A DNA stretch of 41,718 nucleotides from a virus. The DNA is taken from positions 1 to 41,718 of the IMG/VR virus record IMGVR_UViG_3300008450_000102; one strand, written 5' to 3'. Positions 22,995-30,025 of the stretch are shown here, piece by piece. How positions within the stretch are numbered: position 1 is the first letter of the stretch; each line of letters opens with the position of its first letter. The translations under genes were made by a program, and so were the position numbers. The notes below the pieces were generated by a model that saw only the letters and a list, made by a program, of their open reading frames with translations, was not told where the DNA came from and did not search any database.

Positions 22995-23502
22995 ATGGAA
23001 GCCTTGCTAAAGCCATCAGTCCAGGCTGTCCTACTGTGTCTTTGACTCGTGTCATATCGAATACTGTGAAGCCTGAAAGCAAGACTTCTTTAAACGAGTC
23101 TTGCGAGAATCTGTAGTAGTCTTTGGGATATCCGTGATAGCCAAATCCATATGTCGGCACTGACAAGAAGAAGTATGCGCCTGGCTTCATGAGTTTTTTG
23201 ATTGCTGTCATCGTTTCCCAGAATCTAGGATCATGCTCTAAGACTTCAAGACACACGACTGCATCAAAGCTTCTGGCCCAGTCTTCAGAGAGTTCTAGAA
23301 GCTGAGTAGGCGTTGCAACTATGTCCACGCCTTTAGCTTCCTGCATGTCGATGCCTATGTATTCAGTTGTCTTAGCTAGATTTGTAAACAGGCCACGCAC
23401 TGATCCGTTAACGTCTTGACTGCCTACTTCTAGAACTCTTGGAAGTCTGAGGCCATAGCTTTCGATGTACTGCTTTACGTTGTCAAAGATTGCAGGAGTC
23501 AT
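22984..23502 (-). CDS. Class I SAM-dependent methyltransferase
   Basis: Motif I is RVLEVGSQDVNGSVR (about 22-36), followed by the acidic YIGIDM (Asp52) and motif post-II FDAVVCLEVLEHD, then a strand AYFFLSVPTYGFGYHGYP. The pattern is that of small Rossmann methyltransferases beside glycosyltransferases. I chose the ATG at 23502, coupled by ATGA to a tiny upstream frame, rather than an in-frame TTG at 23532. The neighbouring glycosyltransferase suggests sugar O-methylation. The substrate is inferred. Confidence 0.75.
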   Translation of the reverse strand: MTPAIFDNVKQYIESYGLRLPRVLEVGSQDVNGSVRGLFTNLAKTTEYIGIDMQEAKGVDIVATPTQLLELSEDWARSFDAVVCLEVLEHDPRFWETMTAIKKLMKPGAYFFLSVPTYGFGYHGYPKDYYRFSQDSFKEVLLSGFTVFDMTRVKDTVGQPGLMALARLPYDL

Positions 23503-23585
23503 AGAAGCTGGATTATTAGGCACACAATGCAAATCAGCAAGCAGAAAATCAGCAGAATCATGTGTGCTCTGGCGTCGTAATCCAT
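23499..23585 (-). CDS. 28-residue membrane peptide, possible holin-like
   Basis: The frame starts six bases after the amidase stop and ends as ATGA over the methyltransferase start. The peptide has a polar start (MDYDARAH) and then a nearly continuous hydrophobic helix of about 20 residues (ILLIFCLLICIVCLIIQLL). No Shine-Dalgarno is obvious, so translation would rely on coupling to the amidase. Its place beside two cell-wall enzymes suggests a lysis role. It is short enough to be chance, but both junctions are exact. Confidence 0.4.
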   Translation of the reverse strand: MDYDARAHMILLIFCLLICIVCLIIQLL

Positions 23586-23590
23586 GGCGT

Positions 23591-24301
23591 CTAGTCTACT
23601 AGGCTTTTAATCTTTTGGCGTAATGCTGTCATACTCATGGATAAAGAGCCGCCTGGATCGTTCTTGCGTCCGTATGGTACTGCCACTTCGTGATGCCCGA
23701 CTACGTTTTCAATCTTAAACACGTCTGGATTGTTTTTATGTAGCCAGACAAGTAGAGAGATGAGTGATGTCTCTTGAGCTGTGGTGTACTTGTGGAAGTA
23801 GCCAGTAGGGTCAAGCGCATCTCGTTTTTCTTTGATATGTCTGACTTGCTCTGGTTCATAAATCTCACCGAACCATGAAACGTATTTATCTTTGAGCGGC
23901 TTCACAGATCCAGCGTTGCAGATCTCAATTCCAACAAGCTTGCTTGATACAGAGCTGCCTAGGTCTTTCCAATTAGAAGTACCTGCATGATAACCCCAAT
24001 CAGAGAGTGGAAAATTCTGATACACAAGTCCATCTTTATCGATAACAAAGAACATGTATCCGTTTTTGATACCGCCTTCGACTGTGTTCTTTGCGTTCTT
24101 AGCTCCAAGTAGTGAACGGCCAGCAGTGAAATGAACTACTGCTCCCTCTGGATAGCCTTTTGCGTACTTGCCACGAGACTTCATTGGAGCGATTTTAGCT
24201 TCCATAGCCGGATACCAGAGCAGCTTTTTAGGCTCGTCTACATTGGGACGTTCACCGTCTTGTTTGCTGAATAAACTTTTTAACCAATTCATAAATTTCA
24301 T
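23591..24301 (-). CDS. N-acetylmuramoyl-L-alanine amidase (Amidase_2/PGRP fold), endolysin
   Basis: The 236-aa protein has the zinc and catalytic residues of the T7-lysozyme family: His57 in AVVHFTAG, His203 in VGHHEVAVPYG, and Lys213-x-Asp215 in RKNDPGG, where many relatives have K-x-C/D. WGYHAGTSNW and KLVGIEICNAG match the core strands. It would cut the bond between MurNAc and L-Ala. There is no clear signal peptide, so a holin or similar is needed for access. The start overlaps the upstream gene as TAATG. Confidence 0.85.
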   Translation of the reverse strand: MKFMNWLKSLFSKQDGERPNVDEPKKLLWYPAMEAKIAPMKSRGKYAKGYPEGAVVHFTAGRSLLGAKNAKNTVEGGIKNGYMFFVIDKDGLVYQNFPLSDWGYHAGTSNWKDLGSSVSSKLVGIEICNAGSVKPLKDKYVSWFGEIYEPEQVRHIKEKRDALDPTGYFHKYTTAQETSLISLLVWLHKNNPDVFKIENVVGHHEVAVPYGRKNDPGGSLSMSMTALRQKIKSLVD

Positions 24302-24870
24302 TATCCCTGCTTTTCGACAAGAATGTAGCAGAATGTTTTTTGGCCTGCATCTTTTAGCAGCTTGTAACCTGTTTTTTTGAAATCATCCCACTGGTCAACT
24401 GGGACGGTCTGGCAGCCGAGGGAGCTTGTGCCATTGGTAGAACCAGAATGTATATTTATGCCAAAATCTCCAGTGTCTTCGTAATTGCCAGCAGTGCCGT
24501 CGCGTACAACAGTAACAGGAGCGGCTTGTCTAAATGCCTCATAGCCGCGATGCAAACCAGTCTTGTATCTCCAAGCCCCAGCTTTCAAACTAGCCATGCC
24601 TTTTTCAGCTCCACGGCCTCGACCTTTGCGATACGAACTAGGATCACAATTGCCGTTGTAAGAAGCGAGAAAACCAGTAGTAAGATTGCACCAGAAAAAA
24701 GCATCATCGTATATACCTCTGTCGTTTTTGCCTTTAACGCCCATCGAGTCTTGGTAGTAGCCACGCACGCCGATGAGAATTACAGCGTCCTTGCCGATGG
24801 CTTTTTTATTTTCTTCGATAATTGAGTTTAGCCACAGGAATCCGTTTTCAGGCTTTTTCTTTGGTTTCAT
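24301..24870 (-). CDS. L,D-transpeptidase (YkuD)-fold cell-wall protein
   Basis: The C-terminal half contains FGINIHSGSTNGTSSLGCQTVP: His141, Ser150, Gly152 and the nucleophile Cys153, matching the HxG...SxGC signature of YkuD enzymes. The N-terminal half has VILIGVRGYYQDSMGVKG. Similar small proteins in phages are often annotated as murein-modifying or lysis-related. It is paired with the amidase (one-base overlap), so joint action on peptidoglycan is likely. GAGGG precedes the ATG, with a hairpin just upstream. No signal peptide is seen. Confidence 0.7.
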   Translation of the reverse strand: MKPKKKPENGFLWLNSIIEENKKAIGKDAVILIGVRGYYQDSMGVKGKNDRGIYDDAFFWCNLTTGFLASYNGNCDPSSYRKGRGRGAEKGMASLKAGAWRYKTGLHRGYEAFRQAAPVTVVRDGTAGNYEDTGDFGINIHSGSTNGTSSLGCQTVPVDQWDDFKKTGYKLLKDAGQKTFCYILVEKQG

Positions 24871-24880
24871 ATTTCCCTCT

Positions 24881-24901
24881 AAGCTGTAATTAGCACAGCT
24901 T
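24881..24901 (-). promoter_or_regulatory. Hairpin next to the ribosome site of the lysis genes
   Basis: A perfect 7-bp stem (AAGCTGT, 7-base loop, ACAGCTT) ends one base from the GAGGG ribosome site of the L,D-transpeptidase-like gene. It could be an operator or an RNA hairpin affecting translation of the lysis pair. Confidence 0.4.
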
Positions 24902-24910
24902 CTTAATTAC

Positions 24911-24942
24911 AAAAAGGCTTGTTGGTGACATTGTGCCAACAA
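24911..24942 (-). terminator. Rho-independent terminator of the small-gene operon
   Basis: On the minus strand TTGTTGG, a 10-base loop and CCAACAA form a 7-bp stem, followed by GCC and TTTTT. It lies about 50 bases after the last gene of the operon that starts at 26778 and before the lysis genes. Confidence 0.6.
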
Positions 24943-24990
24943 CTTGGGATATCTGTTTCATAGGTAGCATATAGTAGAAATTAAAATCAT

Positions 24991-25464
24991 TTATGTTTTA
25001 GTGAGTTTCTCCAAAGCTTCACGAATAGCAATTCCAACTTTAGAATGCATTCCTTGATGATGTGGCGCCGCTAACTCCAACGCCTCTCTAGCTATTTGCA
25101 GATCAGCTTCGAGCTTAGCGATTCGTTCCTCAGACAACACAACAACAGCTTCTCGCCTGTAGTCCAGCTCTGCAATCTTCTCCTCAGCTTTTTTTAGTTG
25201 GGATTGTAGGTTTAGAATACAGCGATTGAATTGTATGGCCATAAAAGAAACTGCGTGTGTATCAATTAGGTATGGGCCACGACTACCTCTAATCTCCTCG
25301 TTAATCGAACGAGCTTTAACATCGTGTTCCATCTCGACACGTCTAGCCTCACCAACTGAATGAACTAATACAGTGGCGTTTATTTCTTTAGCAGCTTTAC
25401 AAATTGCCGTTGTCTTTCCTGACCGTACTGGCATTTGTGAAATCATTTCTATTTGTTCAAACAT
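24991..25464 (-). CDS. P-loop-like protein with coiled coil, 157 aa
   Basis: The ATG at 25464 (with AGGG upstream) is preferred to a longer frame from 25557. The start has SQMPVRSGKTTAICKAAKE, a Walker A-like loop, then ATVLVHSVGEARR, and PYLIDTHAV, a possible Walker B-like strand. These resemble the first part of a phage helicase or terminase-type ATPase. The second half is a coiled coil (QSQLKKAEEKIAELDYRRE) and the C-terminal helix EALEKLTKT. It lacks the rest of a motor domain, so it may be a regulator or a remnant. Last in its operon, just before the terminator. Confidence 0.55.
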   Translation of the reverse strand: MFEQIEMISQMPVRSGKTTAICKAAKEINATVLVHSVGEARRVEMEHDVKARSINEEIRGSRGPYLIDTHAVSFMAIQFNRCILNLQSQLKKAEEKIAELDYRREAVVVLSEERIAKLEADLQIAREALELAAPHHQGMHSKVGIAIREALEKLTKT

Positions 25465-25465
25465 A

Positions 25466-25768
25466 TTACACCCTACCCTCAGATGCTTTGTCGTCCGATA
25501 GGGCTGCATTGATATTGATGCAAAAAGGATGATGGGAAGATCCACAAAACTCATCATGGATAATTTCTTTTGCTTCCTCTAAATCTTTCCTTAGTAATTC
25601 TGTTTCTAATCGGTGAGCTTTAAATCCTGCACTGTATGCTTCTGCTAAATGAGAATAAGAAAAACACTCGCCACAAGCTGGGCACTCTTGCTTGTGATTT
25701 TTTAAGCCGTAATCTGTAGCCTCTATAGCCAACCGCTCAAGCTCTTGCTCTGATTTAGGTGGGTTCAT
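25466..25768 (-). CDS. Small zinc-ribbon-like protein, 100 aa
   Basis: The stretch CPACGECFSYSHLAEAYSAGF has a CxxCxxC pattern near residues 29-35; a further FC...HHPFC occurs later, so a zinc-binding role is possible. The ATG overlaps the preceding stop (ATGA). Such EAL/Cys-containing small proteins are common in phage early operons. The function is unknown. Confidence 0.5.
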   Translation of the reverse strand: MNPPKSEQELERLAIEATDYGLKNHKQECPACGECFSYSHLAEAYSAGFKAHRLETELLRKDLEEAKEIIHDEFCGSSHHPFCININAALSDDKASEGRV

Positions 25769-26043
25769 TCTACAGCCTCATAAGTAGCTTCAAAGATGTC
25801 TGGCTTGCATGGGTAGATTTCGCCCTGTATTCCTTTGATGATATATTCATATCCATAAGACGTACTAAATTCGCCTTCTAAAGTTTTTATCAACAAGCCG
25901 TCGGGTGGATCTTTTTTAGGGTCGCTTCCTCTCCAGTGATATTTAACCACGCCCGAATCAAGCGCATCTTTAAACCACTGAGGCTCTACCTCGTAACCAA
26001 AAATAAATGCTTCAATGACTACTGGTTTCTTTCTGTATTTCAT
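25765..26043 (-). CDS. Conserved small phage protein, 92 aa
   Basis: The start MKYRKKPVVIEAFIFG and end YIIKGIQGEIYPCKPDIFEATYE match a widespread phage hypothetical family (opening MKYRKKPVVIEA, closing with the 'IIKG..GE.YPCKPDIFE.tYe' block). Its role is not known. AGGGG precedes the ATG. It lies in the early-type operon. Confidence 0.75.
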   Translation of the reverse strand: MKYRKKPVVIEAFIFGYEVEPQWFKDALDSGVVKYHWRGSDPKKDPPDGLLIKTLEGEFSTSYGYEYIIKGIQGEIYPCKPDIFEATYEAVE

Positions 26044-26046
26044 CCC

Positions 26047-26421
26047 CTACCCCTCTTTGCTCATGCGGGACTTGAGCCAGTTGATAGTATCGATAGCTTT
26101 ACGTCTAAATTCAAATGATTCACTCTCAATAAATATTTTATCTTCATTATGTAAAGAGATAACTAGAGGCTTTGCGTAAGTTTCCAACGCTTCAATAGCT
26201 ACTCGAAGTTGCTCATCTTTATTTATTATTCGTGCGCGAAGGTTATCTGCATGTTTAGCACAACATGCATGCCCATCTCTAAAGCCATCCTCATAATTAC
26301 CTATCGAAGATGCTTCGCGGATGGCTCTGGCTATTGTTGCAGACAACGCAATTCCACTTGGTGATATTGGATCCATAAATTTAGCTGATATTTCGTCAGC
26401 AACATCTTCAACGCTTTTCAT
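26047..26421 (-). CDS. Hypothetical early-operon protein, 124 aa
   Basis: This is a helical protein with an N-terminal ISAKFMDPISPSGIALSATI segment, a Cys/His pair (HACCAKHADNLRARI) and a C-terminal helix (AIDTINWLKSRMSKEG). A central RVAIEALETYAK resembles the 'ALe.ya' helices of Ead/Ea22-like phage proteins. It overlaps the RHH gene by 14 bases. The function is unknown. Confidence 0.5.
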   Translation of the reverse strand: MKSVEDVADEISAKFMDPISPSGIALSATIARAIREASSIGNYEDGFRDGHACCAKHADNLRARIINKDEQLRVAIEALETYAKPLVISLHNEDKIFIESESFEFRRKAIDTINWLKSRMSKEG

Positions 26422-26590
26422 CTTTATTTCTCATCGACTCAATCACTTCGTGTGTATCAATAAGCCATCGGATAAATTCAGATACCTGTACTTTGTTTGC
26501 TTTTGCTAACTTTTCAAGTAAAGCCATCTTTGACGGCTCAATCCTGAGCACTATCTGAGCCGTTTTCCTTTCTACTTTTGTGGGCTTCAT
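26408..26590 (-). CDS. Ribbon-helix-helix DNA-binding regulator, 60 aa
   Basis: The protein has a beta ribbon (TAQIVLRIEP, about 10-19) followed by two helices (SKMALLEKLAKANK and SEFIRWLIDTH), the layout of Arc/MetJ-type regulators that bind operators as dimers. It is second in the operon, just after the promoter, so autoregulation is plausible. Its start is coupled to the previous gene by TAATG. Confidence 0.7.
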   Translation of the reverse strand: MKPTKVERKTAQIVLRIEPSKMALLEKLAKANKVQVSEFIRWLIDTHEVIESMRNKDEKR

Positions 26591-26778
26591 TACGCCACCT
26601 CTTTTAGAGCTGATACTGGGAGCGCAAATTCTCCACTAGATGTTTCACTATAGTTGTTCGGATTAACACATTTAACTTGTGCGTAAAGATTTTCGCCAAT
26701 GATTCTAAATCCGAGGATAACAAAAACACCGCAAACTTGACCTTTAACGATTTGATTTATTGAAAATTTGTTTTGCAT
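26590..26778 (-). CDS. Small beta-rich protein, 62 aa
   Basis: The ATG at 26778 has AAGGAG eight bases upstream and is preferred to an in-frame ATG at 26808. The sequence FSINQIVKGQVCGVFVILGF and the end FALPVSALKEV suggest a small beta barrel of a type frequent in phage early operons. It is the first gene after the 26815-26843 promoter. Confidence 0.6.
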   Translation of the reverse strand: MQNKFSINQIVKGQVCGVFVILGFRIIGENLYAQVKCVNPNNYSETSSGEFALPVSALKEVA

Positions 26779-26814
26779 TTTGTTTTCTCCTTTGTTTGTG
26801 TTGCTCATGATTCT

Positions 26815-26843
26815 ATTATAAATAATTGCAATGCAAAAAGCAA
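26815..26843 (-). promoter_or_regulatory. Sigma70-type promoter
   Basis: On the minus strand TTGCTT (26843-26838), a 17-base spacer, and a perfect TATAAT (26820-26815). It points at the gene starting at 26778, leaving a leader of about 30 bases with AAGGAG. It should drive the operon down to 24991. Confidence 0.7.
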
Positions 26844-26883
26844 TACAAAAAGTAGTGCATAAGTGCTTGAAATGTCGTTTTTT

Positions 26884-27165
26884 CTATTTAAATGTCGATT
26901 TAATCCACTTAATGGCGAAATAAAACCCAATATATCGGTCGTGTTGGCGTTCTGGTGCATGTTTTAGGCTCATTGATTCAGCGGCTTTCTCCATCTCATC
27001 CTCACTGGGCATCTCAACCTTAGCCGCTTCTTGGAGGGCTTTAGAAATTTCATCTAATAATATACTGTCGAAAGAAATTACTTTATCTGATTCATATTGT
27101 TCAACATTAGCCATACGCTCATATGCGTGATCCACTATCTGCTGAGCCTTCTGTCTTGCGTTCAT
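26884..27165 (-). CDS. Hypothetical protein, 93 aa
   Basis: The ATG at 27165 (GGAAGGAA upstream) is preferred to a GTG at 27180. The protein is helical and acidic (KALQEAAKVEMPSEDEMEKA) with RYIGFYFAIKWI near the end. The stop of the gene before it overlaps this ATG as ATGA. No family was recognised; it ends the upstream minus-strand operon just before the 26815-26843 promoter region. Confidence 0.5.
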   Translation of the reverse strand: MNARQKAQQIVDHAYERMANVEQYESDKVISFDSILLDEISKALQEAAKVEMPSEDEMEKAAESMSLKHAPERQHDRYIGFYFAIKWIKSTFK

Positions 27166-27347
27166 TTTGGTTCCTTCCACAGCGGCAAATTTATATTAAG
27201 ACTAAAGCCAGACAGCGAAACAACAATGCAAAGACAATTCCATAACTGAGGATTGTCATATGTCTTCTGAAATTTATGCTGGCTAATATGAAAGCCAGCG
27301 CCAATGCTAAAGCCAGTCCAATATAATTTTACAATTTGCAAATCCAT
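27162..27347 (-). CDS. Small membrane-type protein, 61 aa
   Basis: AGGAAGG precedes the ATG. There are two moderately hydrophobic stretches (LYWTGFSIGAGFHI and CLCIVVSLSGFSLNI), so a two-helix membrane hairpin is possible. It is coupled to the next gene by ATGA. The function is unknown. Confidence 0.5.
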   Translation of the reverse strand: MDLQIVKLYWTGFSIGAGFHISQHKFQKTYDNPQLWNCLCIVVSLSGFSLNINLPLWKEPK

Positions 27348-27349
27348 AA

Positions 27350-27616
27350 CTAGCCTTCCTGCTCTTCGACAAGTTTGATGACTCTGTAATTGTTTGATTT
27401 ATATTCTTTAACAAACTCGTCAGCTTCTTCTTTTGTCCTGTGATTTCCAAAGACGTGATTACATGATTCATCATATATGGCCCAAGTATATAAAGGCTCT
27501 CGCTTCTCAGCTTCAGCGCAGAGGGATTGCCAATGATGTTCTGGAGATTTTAAAACATTCAAATCATACACCCAACGCTTGAACGCGGCGAATGTTAGTT
27601 CTATCTTGTCTTTCAT
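27350..27616 (-). CDS. Hypothetical protein, 88 aa
   Basis: The ATG at 27616 with GGAAGGAG five bases upstream is preferred to a longer frame from 27664. The sequence has a Trp/Tyr-rich centre (WQSLCAEAEKREPLYTWAIY) and a C-terminal NNYRVIKLVEEQ. No family was recognised. The start is coupled to the upstream stop (ATGA). Confidence 0.55.
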   Translation of the reverse strand: MKDKIELTFAAFKRWVYDLNVLKSPEHHWQSLCAEAEKREPLYTWAIYDESCNHVFGNHRTKEEADEFVKEYKSNNYRVIKLVEEQEG

Positions 27617-27798
27617 ACCTGCTCCTTCCAATAAAACTGCAAACTTGCATAATCTTCTGGGCACAAAATCACTGCAACATTCTTCGCTACATTCACGTCA
27701 CAATATACTGTTAACTTGAAATCATCTTGCTGCTTGAGCCAGGCTAAGAAGTCTTGAATAGAAACAGTCGATACTAGGTTGACTTGCATGTCGTTCAC
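27613..27798 (-). CDS. Hypothetical protein, 61 aa
   Basis: The GTG start overlaps the previous stop as GTGA, with GGTGAG upstream; an ATG three codons in is the alternative. It is a small alpha/beta protein (IQDFLAWLKQQDDFKLTVY, then VAVILCPEDYASL). The function is unknown. Confidence 0.45.
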   Translation of the reverse strand: MNDMQVNLVSTVSIQDFLAWLKQQDDFKLTVYCDVNVAKNVAVILCPEDYASLQFYWKEQV

Positions 27799-28247
27799 AA
27801 TCTCACCGCTCTTTCTAAATCAGCTTTCGACAATCCGTCAGCTGTATCCATGTTTTCATAAATGCTTGCGCTCTTGTAACTAGAATCACGAATCACATAC
27901 ATCCGTTTAAGTTTCTGAAATTTCCATACTGTAACGCCAAGTTTATAAGCTGCTTGAGGCACATTTTCCGTTGAATCTATAGCGGCAAGTACCTCTTCTT
28001 TTGTCGGCAAGATTTCTTGTGGGCCATCTTTCACGTAATACGGAATGCCTGCTTTACGTCGCAAATTTCTTGATTCCGTAATCGTGCGCTTTAGATTATT
28101 GTCTTTTAAAAACTTGCGTACAAGAGCCTCTTTGATCTTGAGCTTAATCGCAATAGATCCTGATCCATGTCCTAGATTCCATAGATTCATCATGTTTTCT
28201 TCATCTTGTTTAGTCACAAGTTGCCCAGCTGCTCCATACAGTCTCAT
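27795..28247 (-). CDS. Helix-turn-helix DNA-binding protein, 150 aa
   Basis: AAGGAG precedes the ATG. Two HTH-like units are visible: NLWNLGHGSGSIAIKLKI with ALVRKFLKDNNL (about 21-52), and EEVLAAIDSTENVPQAAYKLG with VTVWKFQKLKRMY (about 83-117). Two homeodomain-like HTH units suggest a regulator; the helices also resemble those of small terminase-like or recombinase DNA-binding domains. It is co-transcribed with the small genes downstream. Confidence 0.6.
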   Translation of the reverse strand: MRLYGAAGQLVTKQDEENMMNLWNLGHGSGSIAIKLKIKEALVRKFLKDNNLKRTITESRNLRRKAGIPYYVKDGPQEILPTKEEVLAAIDSTENVPQAAYKLGVTVWKFQKLKRMYVIRDSSYKSASIYENMDTADGLSKADLERAVRL

Positions 28248-28434
28248 ATTTATCTCCTTTTTTGCTTGTGATTACTGAAATAGGATCGCCATAGCCCTCT
28301 GGATCAAATCCAAGGCGACTTTGCTCGTCGATAATTTCCTCACGAGTTGGCACTGTATCTGTGATCATGAGATATCGATTGAATCTTGCTTTTGGTGATC
28401 CATCACCACGTAACAGTATTTTTGACGTCTGCAT
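28210..28434 (-). CDS. Small conserved phage protein, 74 aa
   Basis: The ATG at 28434 is chosen over a TTG at 28446. EEIIDEQSRLGFDPEGYGDP and the C-terminal YETVWSSWATCD match a small phage protein type that has an 'E.f..q..lGF.P.GYG.P' block and ends with W.S...CD. Its role is unknown. It overlaps the HTH gene by 38 bases. Confidence 0.6.
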   Translation of the reverse strand: MQTSKILLRGDGSPKARFNRYLMITDTVPTREEIIDEQSRLGFDPEGYGDPISVITSKKGDKYETVWSSWATCD

Positions 28435-28447
28435 CTTAGCCCCCAAG

Positions 28448-28780
28448 CTAGACAGGTTTCATTCTTCTTTTGACAAGTCTTTCCAGATAGCAGGATTCAA
28501 GTAAAGAAATTTCTTCATACGAGATTGATTTCTTTTTGTCGTTAGTGCCGACACGTTTAGCAGGCATGCCTTGATACACTGTCCACTCAGTTAACACGTC
28601 TTTTTTCTTGACGTGAGTGAATGATTCAATAATCGCTCCTGGCGGAATAATGCAGCCATCATCTATCTTCACAAATTCTTTTATTTCAGCATGCGCGAAT
28701 ATGTAGACATCTTTGCCGATAGAAACAAATTGACTTGCAACTTGTGCGTCTAGTTCTTGAGTGTACGTTTCATTAGCCAA
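28448..28780 (-). CDS. Left-handed beta-helix (hexapeptide) acyltransferase-like protein, 110 aa
   Basis: Hexapeptide turns are visible (SIGKDVYIFAHAEI, VKIDDGCIIPPGAIIES) and the coil ends in VYQGMPAKRVG, the standard 'v.G.PAk.iG' close of LbetaH acetyltransferases. At 110 aa it has only a few coils, so it is short for an active trimeric enzyme and may be a minimal or partial form. It overlaps the formyltransferase gene by 31 bases, which suggests a shared amino-sugar substrate. Confidence 0.65.
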   Translation of the reverse strand: MANETYTQELDAQVASQFVSIGKDVYIFAHAEIKEFVKIDDGCIIPPGAIIESFTHVKKKDVLTEWTVYQGMPAKRVGTNDKKKSISYEEISLLESCYLERLVKRRMKPV

Positions 28781-29457
28781 GATGGAAATTTGGCTAATAC
28801 TTCCTTGTCGTATCTGTCACCTAGTTTTTTTGAATACTCAGCATGCAGTGTAAATTCTGGCGCAAGAAGCCCGTGCTCTAGACCAAATAACGCCTCTATC
28901 ATGCCATCTAGTTCAACTGTTTGATGACGCAGAAAGACTGAGTGAATTGTGTCAGTTGGATAGAGCGGCACGATTTTAGTGAACAGTAATTTTCCTGCAT
29001 CAATTTTACTATCGATTAGGTGAAATGAGACTGCTGGATCTATATCCCATAAAATTGCTTTTTTTAAATTATCAAGACCTCTGTTAATTGGCAGAAGACC
29101 TGGATGCATGTTGAGGATGCCATGAGGCAAAGCGTCTATGGTCTTTTGCTTTAGGATTCTAGCGCCCAGGATGACGCCAAAATCGCAATTATGTTTTTTG
29201 ATGGCTTCTATTGCAGTTTCCGAATCATGATCTGCGATAATGTAGGTTATTTGCAGGTATCCAAGTAGCTTTTGCCAGTTAGAGAGTGACTGCGCTTGTT
29301 TGGGCGAAACTCCAATTGAGTCAGGATTAGGCTCTAGCTCTTTGGCTGGCTGAGCTATGACGATTTTTGGATGATAGCCACTGGTTATGAGTTTCAATAA
29401 TCCGTTTTGGCATTTAGCATGGTCAAAAGCATACGTGAAAACGCAGAGATTTTTCAT
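28750..29457 (-). CDS. Formyltransferase-family protein (sugar N-formyltransferase-like)
   Basis: The 235-aa protein contains the catalytic block GILNMHPGLLPINRG with Asn and His of the Asn-His-Asp triad, and HLIDSKIDAGKLL with the Asp. The preceding strand GVILGARILKQKTID is also typical. The length fits a stand-alone N-formyltransferase rather than Met-tRNA formyltransferase, which carries a C-terminal domain. It would transfer formyl from N10-formyl-tetrahydrofolate to an amino sugar. I chose the ATG at 29457 over a GTG at 29466; no strong ribosome site is seen. Confidence 0.75.
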   Translation of the reverse strand: MKNLCVFTYAFDHAKCQNGLLKLITSGYHPKIVIAQPAKELEPNPDSIGVSPKQAQSLSNWQKLLGYLQITYIIADHDSETAIEAIKKHNCDFGVILGARILKQKTIDALPHGILNMHPGLLPINRGLDNLKKAILWDIDPAVSFHLIDSKIDAGKLLFTKIVPLYPTDTIHSVFLRHQTVELDGMIEALFGLEHGLLAPEFTLHAEYSKKLGDRYDKEVLAKFPSWLMKRTLKN

Positions 29458-29513
29458 GCAAGACACGTTACACTTAAAATCAGGTTAACCAAATATTTGA
29501 AGGAGATAAATTT

Positions 29514-29726
29514 ATGTCAGATCCGTTTGAGTCAGAGAAAAAGTGGAGCAATGTGCAATCAGCACGCAGCAAAGGCAAGAAAGAGTGGCAGCCATCATCA
29601 GGAGTAGATCAGAAAAAAGCAGAAGCTTTCCAAGCTGGCTTTAATCAATCACCTCGTCAGGTGTTGTGGGATGCAATCGACATTTTGGCTGGAAAAAAGA
29701 AGAAAGTTAAACCTGCTGGCGAGTAG
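29514..29726 (+). CDS. Small charged protein, 70 aa
   Basis: GAAGGAG precedes the ATG. The protein opens MSDPFESEKKW, is polar and basic, and ends with a Lys run (GKKKKVKPAGE). It is the only plus-strand gene between 17.8 and 31.2 kb and is divergent from the formyltransferase gene. The function is unknown; a DNA-binding or virion-packaged role is possible from its charge. Confidence 0.6.
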   Translation: MSDPFESEKKWSNVQSARSKGKKEWQPSSGVDQKKAEAFQAGFNQSPRQVLWDAIDILAGKKKKVKPAGE

Positions 29727-29822
29727 TTAGTAGAAAATAGCGGCGTAGGTCTTGGCAAATATCAAAAAGGCATTTGCGAAGATCTGCGCTGTTACGTATC
29801 CAGTTGCTATTTTGTAGATCAT
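29727..29822 (-). CDS. Possible 31-residue membrane peptide
   Basis: The peptide (MIYKIATGYVTAQIFANAF then LIFAKTYAAIFY) is hydrophobic with small residues spaced as in a membrane helix. It converges exactly with the plus-strand gene that stops at 29726. Only a weak ribosome site (GAGATGAT) precedes it. A chance frame cannot be excluded. Confidence 0.3.
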   Translation of the reverse strand: MIYKIATGYVTAQIFANAFLIFAKTYAAIFY

Positions 29823-29863
29823 GTAACTATCATCTCAGATTCTAACGCTGAGAGTCAAGAATA

Positions 29864-30025
29864 TTAGTATTTAGCCTTTTTTCCTTTAGATTTCTTAGAC
29901 TTGCCAGCAAGAGACAATGCGATCGCAACAGCTTGCTTTTGCGGCTTGCCTTCTTTCATGCTTTTACGAATGTTACTTGAAACGGCTTTTTTGGATTTGG
30001 CTTTAGCGCCTTTAATTAACGGCAT
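29864..30025 (-). CDS. Small Lys-rich DUF6496-like protein, 53 aa
   Basis: The protein has SSNIRKSMKEGKPQKQAVAI followed by ALSLAGKSKKSKG. This matches the small phage/bacterial family whose core is 'sxnIr....gkpqkQAvAIAls.A'. AGGAG precedes the ATG by four bases. It overlaps the end of the upstream gene by 14 bases. The role is unknown; the positive charge suggests nucleic-acid contact. Confidence 0.7.
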   Translation of the reverse strand: MPLIKGAKAKSKKAVSSNIRKSMKEGKPQKQAVAIALSLAGKSKKSKGKKAKY

